Assembly (NCBI RefSeq): GCF_002831565.1
Contig: NZ_CP025096.1
Coordinates: 434,001 to 498,000 of the forward strand
DNA from: Spirosoma pollinicola
GTDB lineage: Bacteria > Bacteroidota > Bacteroidia > Cytophagales > Spirosomataceae
Length of the DNA stretch: 64,000 bases
Reading direction: 5' to 3'
Positions within the stretch are counted from its first letter, which is position 1. Each line of letters begins with the position of its first letter. Shown here piece by piece: positions 1 to 8,911 of the stretch. Position numbers and translations under genes: made by a program. The notes beneath the pieces were generated by a model. The model was not told where the DNA came from. It saw only the letters and a program-made list of their open reading frames with translations, and ran no database searches.

Positions 1-989
1 ATTCCCGTCAATTGCTCGATCCGATCAACAGGCACCACGAACTGCTGGAGTGATGCGTTCGATGCTGTATTATCCAACAAAAACCCAATCATTCGGATAT
101 CAGGCTTGTTGCAATACAGAATCACCTTATAAAATTTTTCGGGAACGCTCACTTCATTTGCCTTGCCAATTGTGGGTAGGCCGGGCTTTAGAACAGGGCC
201 TGTTATAACATAAACGCCCTTGTCTCTTATCGCCCATGTACGTACCAGCTCTTCAAGCTCTTTCCAGATACCCCGGTTAAAATCAGGCGTTTGGGGGGTT
301 ATATTGCTCATGAAGAACGTTTCCTTCATGATTCGCTGCGAGAACTTGAAATCACCAGCGGGTGCAAGGTGGCCCCGGTCATAACCAGAACGGGTATAAT
401 CGGACGGAAGGGCCGTGCCATTGCTAACAGCCGGATCGGGCTTAAACTGTTCGTACTTGCGGTCGGCGTCGCCCGTTGTTTCGTAGGCCAGCAACGGGTA
501 AGCAACCCAGTCGGCATCTTTATATTGATCCCGATACCGGAGTGTGTAGCCTTCCCGCTGGACTATATCGTCGCCCGGTTTAACGGCTGGCAAAATGAAA
601 TTAACCTGTTTCTCGAAGTCGAACCGCGCATTCCCCGACGATGCTGTTGATGGCGAATTTGTCGGCGCCGGGGCATCCGTTTTTGTATCACTCGCTTCAC
701 TTTCATCGGATTGAGATCCTTTATCCCGTCGATTATCCGTTGCAACATCCGGTTCATTGGGTTCGGGCGCTTTATAAGGGTTATCTTTCCGAGTATCAGC
801 CCGCGAACGACCAAGCCCGATCATCTGCCGAAAATCGTTCCAAAAGGCAACTACCGGCTGTGTTCGACCACCATAATGCAGAAACAATCCGATTAGGAAA
901 AATATAAACAGTAACACGAGCGTATTACCACGTAGCCGAAAGCCCCGGCGAGCATATTTTTTAGTTGAAAAACGAGGTTTGAAGAACAT
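1..989 (-). CDS. DNA/RNA non-specific endonuclease (3' end beyond window)
   Basis: The minus frame is open from an ATG at 987-989 to the window edge (329 codons), so the C-terminus is missing. Residues about 21-39 form one hydrophobic segment, an uncleaved anchor or signal. Residues about 60-110 are a polar, probably disordered linker. The catalytic part carries the DRGH signature at residues 204-207 followed by LAPAGDF and, further on, SNITPQTPDFN. These are hallmarks of the beta-beta-alpha-metal NucA/Serratia nuclease family, whose His is the general base and Asn binds Mg. Expected role: extracytoplasmic, sequence-independent cleavage of DNA and RNA. It is divergent from the flavoprotein at 1051. 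Confidence 0.9.
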   Translation of the reverse strand, partial: MFFKPRFSTKKYARRGFRLRGNTLVLLFIFFLIGLFLHYGGRTQPVVAFWNDFRQMIGLGRSRADTRKDNPYKAPEPNEPDVATDNRRDKGSQSDESEASDTKTDAPAPTNSPSTASSGNARFDFEKQVNFILPAVKPGDDIVQREGYTLRYRDQYKDADWVAYPLLAYETTGDADRKYEQFKPDPAVSNGTALPSDYTRSGYDRGHLAPAGDFKFSQRIMKETFFMSNITPQTPDFNRGIWKELEELVRTWAIRDKGVYVITGPVLKPGLPTIGKANEVSVPEKFYKVILYCNKPDIRMIGFLLDNTASNASLQQFVVPVDRIEQLTG

Positions 990-1050
990 AAGGGTAAAGT
1001 TACACGGTTTTTGTCATGAACCGTAAATCGAAAACTGCTGTTAAAAATCC

Positions 1051-2277
1051 ATGTCATCGTTGAATATTATCGTTATTGGTGGCGGAGCAGCCGGTTTTTT
1101 TGGGGCCATAACAGCCGCCGAAACGTTTCCGGAAGCCACCGTTACCATCCTTGAGAAAACCCGTACTGTACTGAACAAAGTCCGCATTTCGGGTGGAGGA
1201 CGCTGCAACGTTACCCACGCCTGTTTCGATAATCGGCTGCTGGTGAAAAATTACCCGCGTGGCGAGAAGCCGTTGCGCCCCCTGTTATCTGTGTTCGACG
1301 CAACGTCGACCGTTGCCTGGTTCGAAAAACGGGGTGTAAAACTAAAAACAGAAGCCGATGGGCGCATGTTTCCCGGCACCAATACCTCGGCCACGATCAT
1401 GGATTGTCTGTTCCAGGCTGCCCGTAAAGCGGGCGTTGGTATTCGCACCAGTTGTGGCGTTAGTTCGATGATGCACATAGAACAGGGACGCTGGCAACTG
1501 CACTTGCTCGCCGACGAGATTATTGAGGCCGACCGGGTCCTGATTGCGACCGGGGGTTATCCTAAAGTAGACGGGTATGAGTGGCTTCCCGAACAAAGTG
1601 AGCCGCTTATGTCGCCGGTACCTTCGCTATTTACTTTCAATGTTCCCAATAATCCACTACTGCCCCTGGCGGGTGTGGCGGTGCCGGATGCAAAAGTCTC
1701 TATTATTGGTACCAAGCAGGAGCAGCGCGGGCCTGTGCTGATTACCCACTGGGGATTTAGCGGCCCTGCCATTCTGCGTTTATCAGCCTGGGCAGCCCGC
1801 GATCTCGCCAATGTCGACTATCGGTTTACACTGCGCATCAACTGGGTACCAACGCTGAACGAGAACGAATTACGGAATACATTACAGGATTTCCGACAGC
1901 AAAACGGGCGCAAACAGGTCGTATCCCAAAATCCGTTTGGCCTCCCCTCCCGCCTTTGGGAAGCATTTGCTACCGAATCGGGTATTTCGGAAACCCAACG
2001 CTGGGCTGATTTACCCGCTAAAAACCTTAACCGGCTATCGGAACGACTTACAAACAGCCAGTTTCAGGTTGTTGGGAAGAGCACGTTTAAAGATGAGTTC
2101 GTAACCTGCGGAGGTATTTCTTTTGGTGGCCTTGACCCGCAAACCCTTGAGAGTAAAGATCATCCGGGCCTATACTTCGCCGGAGAAGTGCTGGATATTG
2201 ATGGTATTACGGGTGGTTTCAACTTCCAGAGTGCCTGGACAACGGGCTATGTGGCAGGACTCGCTATTGGGCGTTAA
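1051..2277 (+). CDS. HI0933/BaiN-type FAD-dependent oxidoreductase
   Basis: This 408-residue flavoprotein has the usual length for the HI0933 (YhiN/BaiN) family. An N-terminal dinucleotide-binding loop GGGAAG lies at residues 10-15 and an ISGGGRCNVT box near residues 47-56. The C-terminal FAGEVLDIDGITGGFNFQ segment closes the FAD site. Members reduce unsaturated compounds; the physiological substrate is usually unknown and nothing here defines it. It starts at an ATG, is divergent from the nuclease gene, and ends one base before the stop of convergent ribF. Confidence 0.88.
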   Translation: MSSLNIIVIGGGAAGFFGAITAAETFPEATVTILEKTRTVLNKVRISGGGRCNVTHACFDNRLLVKNYPRGEKPLRPLLSVFDATSTVAWFEKRGVKLKTEADGRMFPGTNTSATIMDCLFQAARKAGVGIRTSCGVSSMMHIEQGRWQLHLLADEIIEADRVLIATGGYPKVDGYEWLPEQSEPLMSPVPSLFTFNVPNNPLLPLAGVAVPDAKVSIIGTKQEQRGPVLITHWGFSGPAILRLSAWAARDLANVDYRFTLRINWVPTLNENELRNTLQDFRQQNGRKQVVSQNPFGLPSRLWEAFATESGISETQRWADLPAKNLNRLSERLTNSQFQVVGKSTFKDEFVTCGGISFGGLDPQTLESKDHPGLYFAGEVLDIDGITGGFNFQSAWTTGYVAGLAIGR

Positions 2278-2278
2278 T

Positions 2279-3208
2279 CTATGGTTTTAACACCGCCCTT
2301 GCCGACTCCTCATCGAGCTTTAACTGCGCAACCAGGGCGGGTAAACCCTCGAATTTCTTCTCTGGGCGAAGAAATTCCCTGAAGCGAAGCGTCATGTGCT
2401 CCCCGTAAATATCTTTATCAAAATCAAAAATATACGTTTCGATCGTTTGGTGCGTACCGGCAACCGTAGGGCGAAAACCAATATTCAACATACCACCGAA
2501 CGTTTGTCCGGCATAGTTAACGTCAACAGCATAGACGCCATTGGCCGGAATAAGCTTGGCCGGATCATCTACCTGCATGTTGGCCGTTGGGAAGCCAATG
2601 GTACGGCCAAGCTGTCGGCCTTTCACAATGGTGCCGGTCAGGCTATACGGCCTCCCCAGAAAGCGATTGGCCGTATGAATATTGCCTTCGTTCAGAGCAG
2701 CCCGAATTTTTGAGGAACTAACCCCAACGGCTTCCACATCCTGACGCGGAATCTCCTCTACCTCGAAACCATACTCATTCTGGTGCGCTTGGATATAGTC
2801 GAAACCACCTTCCCGATCTCGCCCAAACCGATGGTCATAGCCAATAACCAGCTTTTTGGTACCGATTTTATCAATCAGAATTTGCTGAATATACTCCTCC
2901 GAAGTTAGTTCGGAAAAGGAGCGTGTAAAGGGAATAACGACCAGATAATCGACGCCCGCCTGATCGAGAAGTTCGATTTTCTCCTCGAGCGTTGTCAGTA
3001 GTTTCAGGTTCTGGCTGTCATTTGACACCACTGTGCGCGGGTGCGGCCAGTAGGTTATCAGGACAGATTCGCCCCCGCTTGCCTGTGCAACTTCTGTCAG
3101 CCGCGACAAAATTGTCTGGTGTCCACGGTGAACGCCATCAAACGTACCGCTCGTGACAACGGCGTTGGGCAGCGGTTGAATAGCATCGAGGCCGTTATAA
3201 ATAATCAT
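2279..3208 (-). CDS. ribF: Bifunctional riboflavin kinase/FAD synthetase
   Basis: This 309-residue protein makes FMN from riboflavin and then FAD from FMN. The N-terminal nucleotidyltransferase half shows GTFDGVHRGH at residues 21-30. The C-terminal kinase half shows the GRTIGFPTAN motif near residue 205. The ATG overlaps the TGA of truB as ATGA (3205-3208), so the two genes are translationally coupled. It is last in the leftward block truA, ftsX, DUF3098, uppP, truB, ribF. Confidence 0.96.
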   Translation of the reverse strand: MIIYNGLDAIQPLPNAVVTSGTFDGVHRGHQTILSRLTEVAQASGGESVLITYWPHPRTVVSNDSQNLKLLTTLEEKIELLDQAGVDYLVVIPFTRSFSELTSEEYIQQILIDKIGTKKLVIGYDHRFGRDREGGFDYIQAHQNEYGFEVEEIPRQDVEAVGVSSSKIRAALNEGNIHTANRFLGRPYSLTGTIVKGRQLGRTIGFPTANMQVDDPAKLIPANGVYAVDVNYAGQTFGGMLNIGFRPTVAGTHQTIETYIFDFDKDIYGEHMTLRFREFLRPEKKFEGLPALVAQLKLDEESARAVLKP

Positions 3209-3921
3209 TCGTTTGTCGGTAGAGGGTCAGGCAACGCAGCACGATGCGCGACAATAAACTGCTCAATGGTGGCGGCATCTTCCACCCGAAAATTGCCGAT
3301 GCGCGTTCTGCGCAGACTACTCATGTAGGCACCATTATCGAGCAATAAGCCCAAATCGCGTACCAGACTGCGAATATAAGTCCCTTTTGAACACACGATA
3401 CGAAAATCAACCTCAGGAAAGCGGTCGGTGTTCACCTCAAAGACAGATACCGTTACCTGACGGGATTTAATACCACCCTCAACGCCTTCGGCGGTTTCAC
3501 CCCGACGTGCTTTTTCGTAGAGCCGTTCGCCGTTTACCCGAATGGCGGAGTAAATGGGCGGCACTTGCAAAATATCGCCCGTTAGCTGCTTTGCTGCTTC
3601 CTGGATCTGTTCGGCTGTAATGCCTGTTGTGTCAAATTCTGCGTCAATGGCAGTTTCGAGGTCCACAGAGGGCGTGGTTTTACCCAGCACAAGCGTGCCG
3701 GTATATTCTTTTTCCTGCGCCTGATACTGGTCAATCTGCTTGGTCATTTTGCCGGTGCAAAGAATAAGCAAGCCCGTTGCCAGTGGGTCAAGCGTACCAG
3801 CATGACCAATTTTCTTGAACTTACAGCCGTATTTGAGCTTGTTGGCCACGTCGAACGACGTCCAGGTAAGTGGCTTGTCAATCAGGATAACCTGACCAGG
3901 GTCTGTTTTTTGTTGTTCCAA
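3205..3921 (-). CDS. truB: tRNA pseudouridine(55) synthase TruB
   Basis: The 238-residue protein isomerises U55 in the T-loop of tRNAs. The catalytic motif GHAGTLDPLATG spans residues 39-50 with Asp45 as nucleophile, and the DKPLTWTSFD box precedes it. The start appears to be TTG (3919-3921): there is no in-frame ATG between the upstream stop and the conserved N-terminal strand. The ribF start overlaps its stop by four bases. Confidence 0.95.
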   Translation of the reverse strand: MEQQKTDPGQVILIDKPLTWTSFDVANKLKYGCKFKKIGHAGTLDPLATGLLILCTGKMTKQIDQYQAQEKEYTGTLVLGKTTPSVDLETAIDAEFDTTGITAEQIQEAAKQLTGDILQVPPIYSAIRVNGERLYEKARRGETAEGVEGGIKSRQVTVSVFEVNTDRFPEVDFRIVCSKGTYIRSLVRDLGLLLDNGAYMSSLRRTRIGNFRVEDAATIEQFIVAHRAALPDPLPTNE

Positions 3922-3929
3922 GTTATTAG

Positions 3930-4023
3930 GTTTACGGTGTCGGGTTTACGGTTTAGGGCTTACTGACCTCATGGGCAACCTCCTTAAGAAAGCTTACCCG
4001 TCAATTACCATAAAACCGTAAAC
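3930..4023. repeat. GTTTACGG direct and inverted repeats
   Basis: In the truB-uppP gap GTTTACGGT is followed closely by GTTTACGGTTT (3944-3954), and an 11-base inverted copy AAACCGTAAAC lies at 4013-4023. A related inverted ACCGT-n-ACCGTAAAC block occurs at 46356-46374 between susC and susD. The loop is too long for a good terminator. The role is unknown. Confidence 0.4.
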
Positions 4024-4036
4024 CGAATACCTGAAA

Positions 4037-4882
4037 TTATAGCACGTCCAGCTTTACACCGGCGGCCATTAAGCCCAGCAAAAGCAAACCGAGGGCAATT
4101 CGATAATAGCCAAACACCTTGAAGCCGTAACGGTTCAGGAAGCCAACGAAGGCCCGGATAGCCAGCAAGCCAACGACGAAGGCAATGGCATTACCGATAA
4201 GCAACGTCTGATAGTCAGCGGGTTGGAGAAGTTTATATGTTTTGAGAAGCTTATACCCGGAAGCAGCTGCCATCGTAGGAACAGCCAGGAAGAATGAAAA
4301 TTCAGCGGCCTGTGTGCGGCTCAATCCCTGGAATACCCCACCAATAATGGTAGCCGCTGATCGGGATACCCCCGGAATCATGGCGATACACTGAAAGAAA
4401 CCGATACGTAGCGCATCCGGTACGGTTACTTCCCCATCTTTCGGCTGGCGGTTGATGATTCGGTCAATAAAGACGAGCACAATCCCACCTACTAAAAGCG
4501 AAACGGCCACCGTAGTGATACTTTCGAGCAACGAGTCGATAAAGTCGTTCAGGAGAAAACCGATTACAGCGGCAGGCAGAAAAGCAATCAGGATTTTGCT
4601 GTAAAAATCAGCCAGAGGCTGGAACCGGATCGGCAGCGATTTGAGGTAGCCGGGAACGACAAACGTACCCGTGCGGGTATCGGTCATGAAACGGCGGTGA
4701 TACATCACCAATACTGACAGGATGCAGCCAAACTGCACATCGACCGTATAAAGCTTGGTAAATTCATTTCCGGCAATACCTACCAACGAAGAGTAAATGA
4801 TCATGTGGCCTGTTGAAGAAACCGGCAAAAACTCGGTCAATCCTTCAATAATAGCCAGCGCAATAGCGTGAATGAGATCCAT
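4037..4882 (-). CDS. uppP: Undecaprenyl-diphosphatase UppP/BacA
   Basis: This 281-residue polytopic inner-membrane phosphatase recycles undecaprenyl pyrophosphate to the monophosphate carrier for peptidoglycan and other glycans. The first signature EGLTEFLPVSSTGH lies at residues 13-26 and includes the active-site Glu, Ser and His. The second, PGVSRSAATI, holds the conserved Arg. The start is ATG. The ftsX, DUF3098, uppP, truB, ribF order is one I recognise from Bacteroidota. Confidence 0.96.
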   Translation of the reverse strand: MDLIHAIALAIIEGLTEFLPVSSTGHMIIYSSLVGIAGNEFTKLYTVDVQFGCILSVLVMYHRRFMTDTRTGTFVVPGYLKSLPIRFQPLADFYSKILIAFLPAAVIGFLLNDFIDSLLESITTVAVSLLVGGIVLVFIDRIINRQPKDGEVTVPDALRIGFFQCIAMIPGVSRSAATIIGGVFQGLSRTQAAEFSFFLAVPTMAAASGYKLLKTYKLLQPADYQTLLIGNAIAFVVGLLAIRAFVGFLNRYGFKVFGYYRIALGLLLLGLMAAGVKLDVL

Positions 4883-4891
4883 TAAAAAGAG

Positions 4892-4953
4892 TTGTACAGT
4901 TATACAGTTACAAAGTTGCTAGTAAAAAACTTTATAACAGTACAACTGTACAA
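4892..4953. repeat. 26-bp imperfect intergenic inverted repeat
   Basis: The arms 4892-4917 and 4928-4953 pair at 23 of 26 positions around a 10-base loop (4918-4927). The arm contains a near-duplicated ACAGTTA unit. It lies between the DUF3098 stop and the uppP start, both leftward, so it would form in the intercistronic RNA. There is no clean T-tract on the minus strand. It resembles the palindromes at 13166 and 26571 in style but not in sequence. Confidence 0.7.
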
Positions 4954-4971
4954 TTTTATAACGTTACTTAT

Positions 4972-5310
4972 CTACGCCTTTGGACGCGCCAGAATAGCAA
5001 AAAACTCCAGCATGAAGCCCCCCATCACGACAATTGGGCCGAGAGTTAATCCGAGGAAGCCAAAGCCAAATTCTTCTTTGTCGAGGCTCATGATAAAGAA
5101 CCCGGCCAGAATTACACCAATGCCAATCAGCATGAGTGTATAGTTCTGCCGACCAAAAGGTAATGCCGCTGCGGTATCCCGGCGAGTTGGCTCGCCAAAG
5201 GATGGCCGGGTTGAAAGCGGTTTAGGCTGTACCGGGACCGTAGCCACTGGTTTGGGCGCTGGTTCATTGCGCGTTAATGTTGGCACACCAGCTAATTTAT
5301 CTTTTGCCAT
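4972..5310 (-). CDS. DUF3098 two-helix membrane protein
   Basis: This 112-residue protein has a Pro/Thr-rich N-terminal stretch of about 50 residues. Two transmembrane helices follow (about 58-76 and 83-106), joined by a short loop with DKEEFG. This is the layout of the DUF3098 family, which in Bacteroidota commonly sits between ftsX and uppP. The conserved position suggests a link to cell division or envelope synthesis, but no biochemical function is known to me. Confidence 0.85.
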   Translation of the reverse strand: MAKDKLAGVPTLTRNEPAPKPVATVPVQPKPLSTRPSFGEPTRRDTAAALPFGRQNYTLMLIGIGVILAGFFIMSLDKEEFGFGFLGLTLGPIVVMGGFMLEFFAILARPKA

Positions 5311-5419
5311 GTTCGTTCGTCAGTTATGCTTTTTGTGTAACCTTAAAATCGACTTGTAGTTTTATTTGTCGTTGTCAACCAGCGTTTAAACTGCACTATA
5401 GATTGACAAACAACAAGAC

Positions 5420-6301
5420 CTAATAAAGTTCATCTAATGTTAGCCCCAGATACCGGTTAACTGCCTGAAATGTACTCAGAAAGCCAATCAACACCCCCAG
5501 GCCAACAATACCAGCCATCAGGAATATCATTTTCTCGGTATCCTGAAATGTCCCCAGTTCGGGCAGATTGTGAATGGCAACCTGTAAGCCCGCCCAGAGT
5601 AACACAATGGCAATAACGCCCGCCAGAAACCCCTGCCACATACCACGCCCCAGAAATGGCCGTGTTATAAACCCATTCGTGGCACCCACCAACTGCATAC
5701 TCCGAATGAGCAACCGTTGTGAGTGAAGCGCCAGCCGAATGGTGTTATTCATAAGCACCACGATAATCAGCAGTAGAATTAACGCAAAGGCCGACATCAC
5801 AGCGTAAATTTTAGTAATGTTCTGATTGATGTTATCCACCAGATTTTCCTGATAAACGACCTCAAATATACCGTCTGTTTCTTCCAGATTCTGCTTGACT
5901 GCCTGCAGTTTCGCTTCCTCGAAATAACCCTCGTTTAGCTTGATGCGGTAGCTATCATGCAACGGATTTTCGCCCAGGAACTTCGAGAAATCCTCTTTAG
6001 TCTCTGCAATGAACTCCTTGGCCGCTTCGTCTTTTGTCACCAGCGTTATCTGGGGTACACCGTTGACTTTCAACACATAAGGTTGTTCGGCAATGGTTGT
6101 AAACAAAGCAGTACTCTTCTTGGTACTAAGGTCTTTATCCAGAAATGCCCGCACTTCATAATTCTCGCGGATGTATGTTACCAGTTTCTTTGACTGGATA
6201 GCCAGCATTCCGCAGAAACCAATTAAAAACAAGGCCAGTGTCAGGCTGAATAAAATCATGCCACTGGGATACGTACCTACTTTTTTCTTGTTACGAGCCA
6301 T
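5420..6301 (-). CDS. ftsX: Cell division ABC transporter permease FtsX
   Basis: The 293-residue protein has the FtsX topology. One N-terminal helix (about 15-36) is followed by a periplasmic domain beginning YIRENYEVRAFLDKDLS, then three C-terminal helices (about 165-190, 215-240, 255-280). FtsX works with the ATPase FtsE to control septal peptidoglycan hydrolases. No ftsE is adjacent, which is normal in this phylum. It starts at an ATG and heads the DUF3098-uppP part of the block. Confidence 0.93.
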   Translation of the reverse strand: MARNKKKVGTYPSGMILFSLTLALFLIGFCGMLAIQSKKLVTYIRENYEVRAFLDKDLSTKKSTALFTTIAEQPYVLKVNGVPQITLVTKDEAAKEFIAETKEDFSKFLGENPLHDSYRIKLNEGYFEEAKLQAVKQNLEETDGIFEVVYQENLVDNINQNITKIYAVMSAFALILLLIIVVLMNNTIRLALHSQRLLIRSMQLVGATNGFITRPFLGRGMWQGFLAGVIAIVLLWAGLQVAIHNLPELGTFQDTEKMIFLMAGIVGLGVLIGFLSTFQAVNRYLGLTLDELY

Positions 6302-6447
6302 TTAGCGGGTTCGTGTTATTGAGACAAAAATAATAGAATTCAACCCTGAAAGGTCGAATTTAACATAATTTAAAGACAAACAGATAAAGGCATGGGGAAG
6401 GATACATACGACAAACGATCTTGCGCATGCTCTTTGTTTCGTATACC

Positions 6448-7212
6448 CTATTCCTTTTGCCTTTGTGCCAGCACCTCAGCCGGATAGCCAACATCAACCA
6501 GATACAAGCCATTTGCGGGTGCGGCTCGCCCCGCTATAGTACGATCACGCGCCAGAATAATTTGCTCGAACTGCTCGAGACTCATGCGCCCCTGTCCTAT
6601 TTCGAGCATGGTTCCAACAATAGTGCGGACCATCCCCCACAAAAACCGATTCGCTTTAATATGAAACGTCAGGCAATCGGCATTTGTATGTTGCCAGTAA
6701 GCAAAATCGAGACGGCAGTGAAAATGGGTTACGTTAGCCCGCGCTTTACTGAAACTCTGAAAGTTGGTATGCTGCAGGAGTATCGCGCATGCGGCATTCA
6801 TGCGTTCAATATCCAGATGAGGCCGAAAATGGTAGGTCAGGCTGCTTTGAAAAGCGTTTTTCTGACGCGTAACGTGGTATTGATAGTAGCGGGAATTAGC
6901 CGAAAAGCGGGCATGGTCATTTGGCTGAACCGGGAAAATAGCGTGAATAGCGATATCCTCCGGCAGGATACAGTTGATCGAATAAATAAACGCTTCGGTC
7001 AAATTAAGCGGCTCCTCTACATCGAAATGGGCAAATTGCTGCTTCGCATGAACGCCTGCATCGGTCCGGCCACTTCCCATTATATAAATGGGCTTACCAA
7101 GCCGTTGCGTCAGGGCTGCTTCGAGTGTGATTTGCACACTAACGCCATTGGCTTGCGTTTGCCAGCCATGATAGGCCGTGCCCCGATACGATAATTCAAT
7201 AAAATAACGCAT
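6448..7212 (-). CDS. truA: tRNA pseudouridine(38-40) synthase TruA
   Basis: This 254-residue enzyme modifies U38-U40 of the tRNA anticodon stem-loop. The catalytic GRTDAGVHA motif includes Asp51, and the N-terminal RYFIELSYRGTAYHGWQ is typical. I chose the ATG at 7210-7212; a TTG three codons upstream is also open. A long open frame on the opposite strand over the same bases is a shadow. Confidence 0.95.
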   Translation of the reverse strand: MRYFIELSYRGTAYHGWQTQANGVSVQITLEAALTQRLGKPIYIMGSGRTDAGVHAKQQFAHFDVEEPLNLTEAFIYSINCILPEDIAIHAIFPVQPNDHARFSANSRYYQYHVTRQKNAFQSSLTYHFRPHLDIERMNAACAILLQHTNFQSFSKARANVTHFHCRLDFAYWQHTNADCLTFHIKANRFLWGMVRTIVGTMLEIGQGRMSLEQFEQIILARDRTIAGRAAPANGLYLVDVGYPAEVLAQRQKE

Positions 7213-7242
7213 ATCGGGCAAAAGTACCGCTTAATGTTCAAC

Positions 7243-7283
7243 ACAACGGCCATAAAGAGAATCTATCTCCTTATGGCCGTTGT
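7243..7283 (-). terminator. Hairpin terminator of the DUF6600 gene
   Basis: Thirteen-base arms (7243-7255 and 7271-7283, ACAACGGCCATAA and its complement) flank a 15-base loop, just downstream of the leftward stop at 7309. The T-tract on the minus strand is weak. Confidence 0.6.
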
Positions 7284-7308
7284 CCATTCTAAAATCAAAA
7301 GTTATCTG

Positions 7309-8733
7309 TTAGCGTGGTCCTCGCTGACGTTCACCGCCACCAGTCGGACGTTGCTGCTGGTTCTGAGGCTGGGGCTGAGACTGGCCTCCCCGGTTTTCCG
7401 GCATCCGCTGGAAACTTCCCCCATCACTGCGACCTGCCGGTGCCGATGGAGCACTTGGCGTAGCGGGAACGCCTATCGACCCCGGCCGCTCTGCCCGCTC
7501 AAAGGTCCGGTTGGGCTGCTGTTGTTGGAAGCCTCCCGGTTGCGCGTTACCTCTCGATGTCCCCACAGGTTGGGTATTGTCGGGAGTGAAACCACCACGG
7601 CTGGGCTCAAACCGGTTTGAAGGCGTCGGGTTGGTATTTACAGGATTCGGTGCAGGGCTGTTTATAGTTCCACTCCGATCTGACGGCGACGAATTGTTAA
7701 AGTTTCCATTGTAGCTTCCACGGCTTGGGCTACCGTTGTAGTCACGACCCGGCGTACTGCTGCTGTTGCCCGTATTATCCCGACCGGGTATGTTGGTATT
7801 GTAGTCCCGGCCCGGCGTGTTGATGTTACCATTATTATAATCCCGGTTCGACGCATTGTTGCCCGTATTATCCCGATTGTTGCCACCGTATGAACCACGA
7901 CCGGGGGCATTGTTATTGTTGTTATAATTTGGCCGGGGTGAGTTGTCGTAACGGTCGTTGCGGTCATATCTATCGTTGCGGTCATTACGGCCATACCCTG
8001 ACGATTGATTGTTAGGCCGGTAAAAACCTACCGACCCATTGCCCACTACCGAACGTCCCGGACGGTCCATTTGGTCGATTCGATATACGGGCACATTGCG
8101 TCGGGTAATCCGCTCAATATCTCCCCTCGGCGGACCATATACATACGCCCGGTTGTTAGACCGATATATGTTGTTGATATAGGTCGTGCTCTGATAGATG
8201 TTTATCACGTTTGGCCGCGCTACCCGATAGCTGTACAGGTATGGGCTGGTGATGTAAATCTGAGGAACAAATGTCCAGTATGGGGCTGGAATATTGATGT
8301 TTACGTTTATGTCATAGCCTGGGCCCAAGGGTGCCCAGCCATAATACCCGCCCCCAGAACGCCACGATACCCAGGCTGGTCCCCAGTCGTTACCCGGTAC
8401 CCATGCCCAGCCATACTGGCTGTCGAAGTACCAGCGGCCGTAGTGAAACGGTGCCCATCCCCAGGCATAATCGGAGACCCAGGTGTTACCAAATTCAGTA
8501 ACAACCCAGTGGCCATCTGTAGCATAAGGCTGGAAATCAGGGCCAGCATTCGGCAACCAGACTGAGCCATATTGAGGGTTTGGCACCCACTGCCCGTAGG
8601 GAGCCAGCTCATTATAGAATGTCTGAACCGGAATGCTAACCCCCGGCTGAGCCATAACGTTTTGGGTTGCGGATGGTGCTAAAGCGAGTACCGCCAGTAG
8701 ACCAAGTATATTCGCTGTTTTCAGGATAGACAT
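7309..8733 (-). CDS. Exported DUF6600 protein with long low-complexity tail
   Basis: From the ATG at 8731-8733 the protein has 474 residues and a clear signal peptide (MSILKTANILGLLAVLALAP, cleavage after VMAQ). An open frame runs 36 codons further upstream but crosses the hairpin at 8840 and is not used. Residues about 30-180 form the Trp/Tyr/Gly-rich DUF6600 domain (FYNELAPYGQW, WGPAWVSWRSGGGYYGWAPLGPG). From about residue 250 the sequence is a tail of Asn, Gly, Arg, Asp, Tyr and Pro with PGRDYN and NDRYDR repeats. The function is unknown; a cell-surface or periplasmic location is inferred. Confidence 0.85.
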   Translation of the reverse strand: MSILKTANILGLLAVLALAPSATQNVMAQPGVSIPVQTFYNELAPYGQWVPNPQYGSVWLPNAGPDFQPYATDGHWVVTEFGNTWVSDYAWGWAPFHYGRWYFDSQYGWAWVPGNDWGPAWVSWRSGGGYYGWAPLGPGYDINVNINIPAPYWTFVPQIYITSPYLYSYRVARPNVINIYQSTTYINNIYRSNNRAYVYGPPRGDIERITRRNVPVYRIDQMDRPGRSVVGNGSVGFYRPNNQSSGYGRNDRNDRYDRNDRYDNSPRPNYNNNNNAPGRGSYGGNNRDNTGNNASNRDYNNGNINTPGRDYNTNIPGRDNTGNSSSTPGRDYNGSPSRGSYNGNFNNSSPSDRSGTINSPAPNPVNTNPTPSNRFEPSRGGFTPDNTQPVGTSRGNAQPGGFQQQQPNRTFERAERPGSIGVPATPSAPSAPAGRSDGGSFQRMPENRGGQSQPQPQNQQQRPTGGGERQRGPR

Positions 8734-8839
8734 GTCATTAAGTCGTTTTCTGTAACGTATTGAAACGCTTCGAAGGTTAGATGCATCAGCACGCCAAACG
8801 TTTAACGGGTCATTAAACAAACTTTGTTTCTTTCTATAC

Positions 8840-8878
8840 AAACAACGCCCGGCTGAATTGTTCGGCCGGGCGTTGTTT
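8840..8878 (-). terminator. Strong GC-rich hairpin after mscS
   Basis: Fourteen-base perfect arms (8840-8853, 8865-8878) with an 11-base loop form a stable stem between the mscS stop (8912) and the DUF6600 start. A T-run follows on the plus strand and a shorter TTTGT run on the minus strand. It most likely ends the leftward mscS transcript. Confidence 0.75.
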
Positions 8879-8911
8879 TTCTAAAGCGACTGTGTCATCT
8901 GAGGAAGCCGA

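Noticed and set aside
6421..7194. 257-codon open frame on the plus strand over truA
   Set aside because: It has no family signature and lies entirely opposite truA, which has all catalytic motifs; it is a shadow.
8734..8841. 36-codon N-terminal extension of the DUF6600 gene
   Set aside because: It would run across the hairpin at 8840 and put a charged stretch before a perfect signal peptide.
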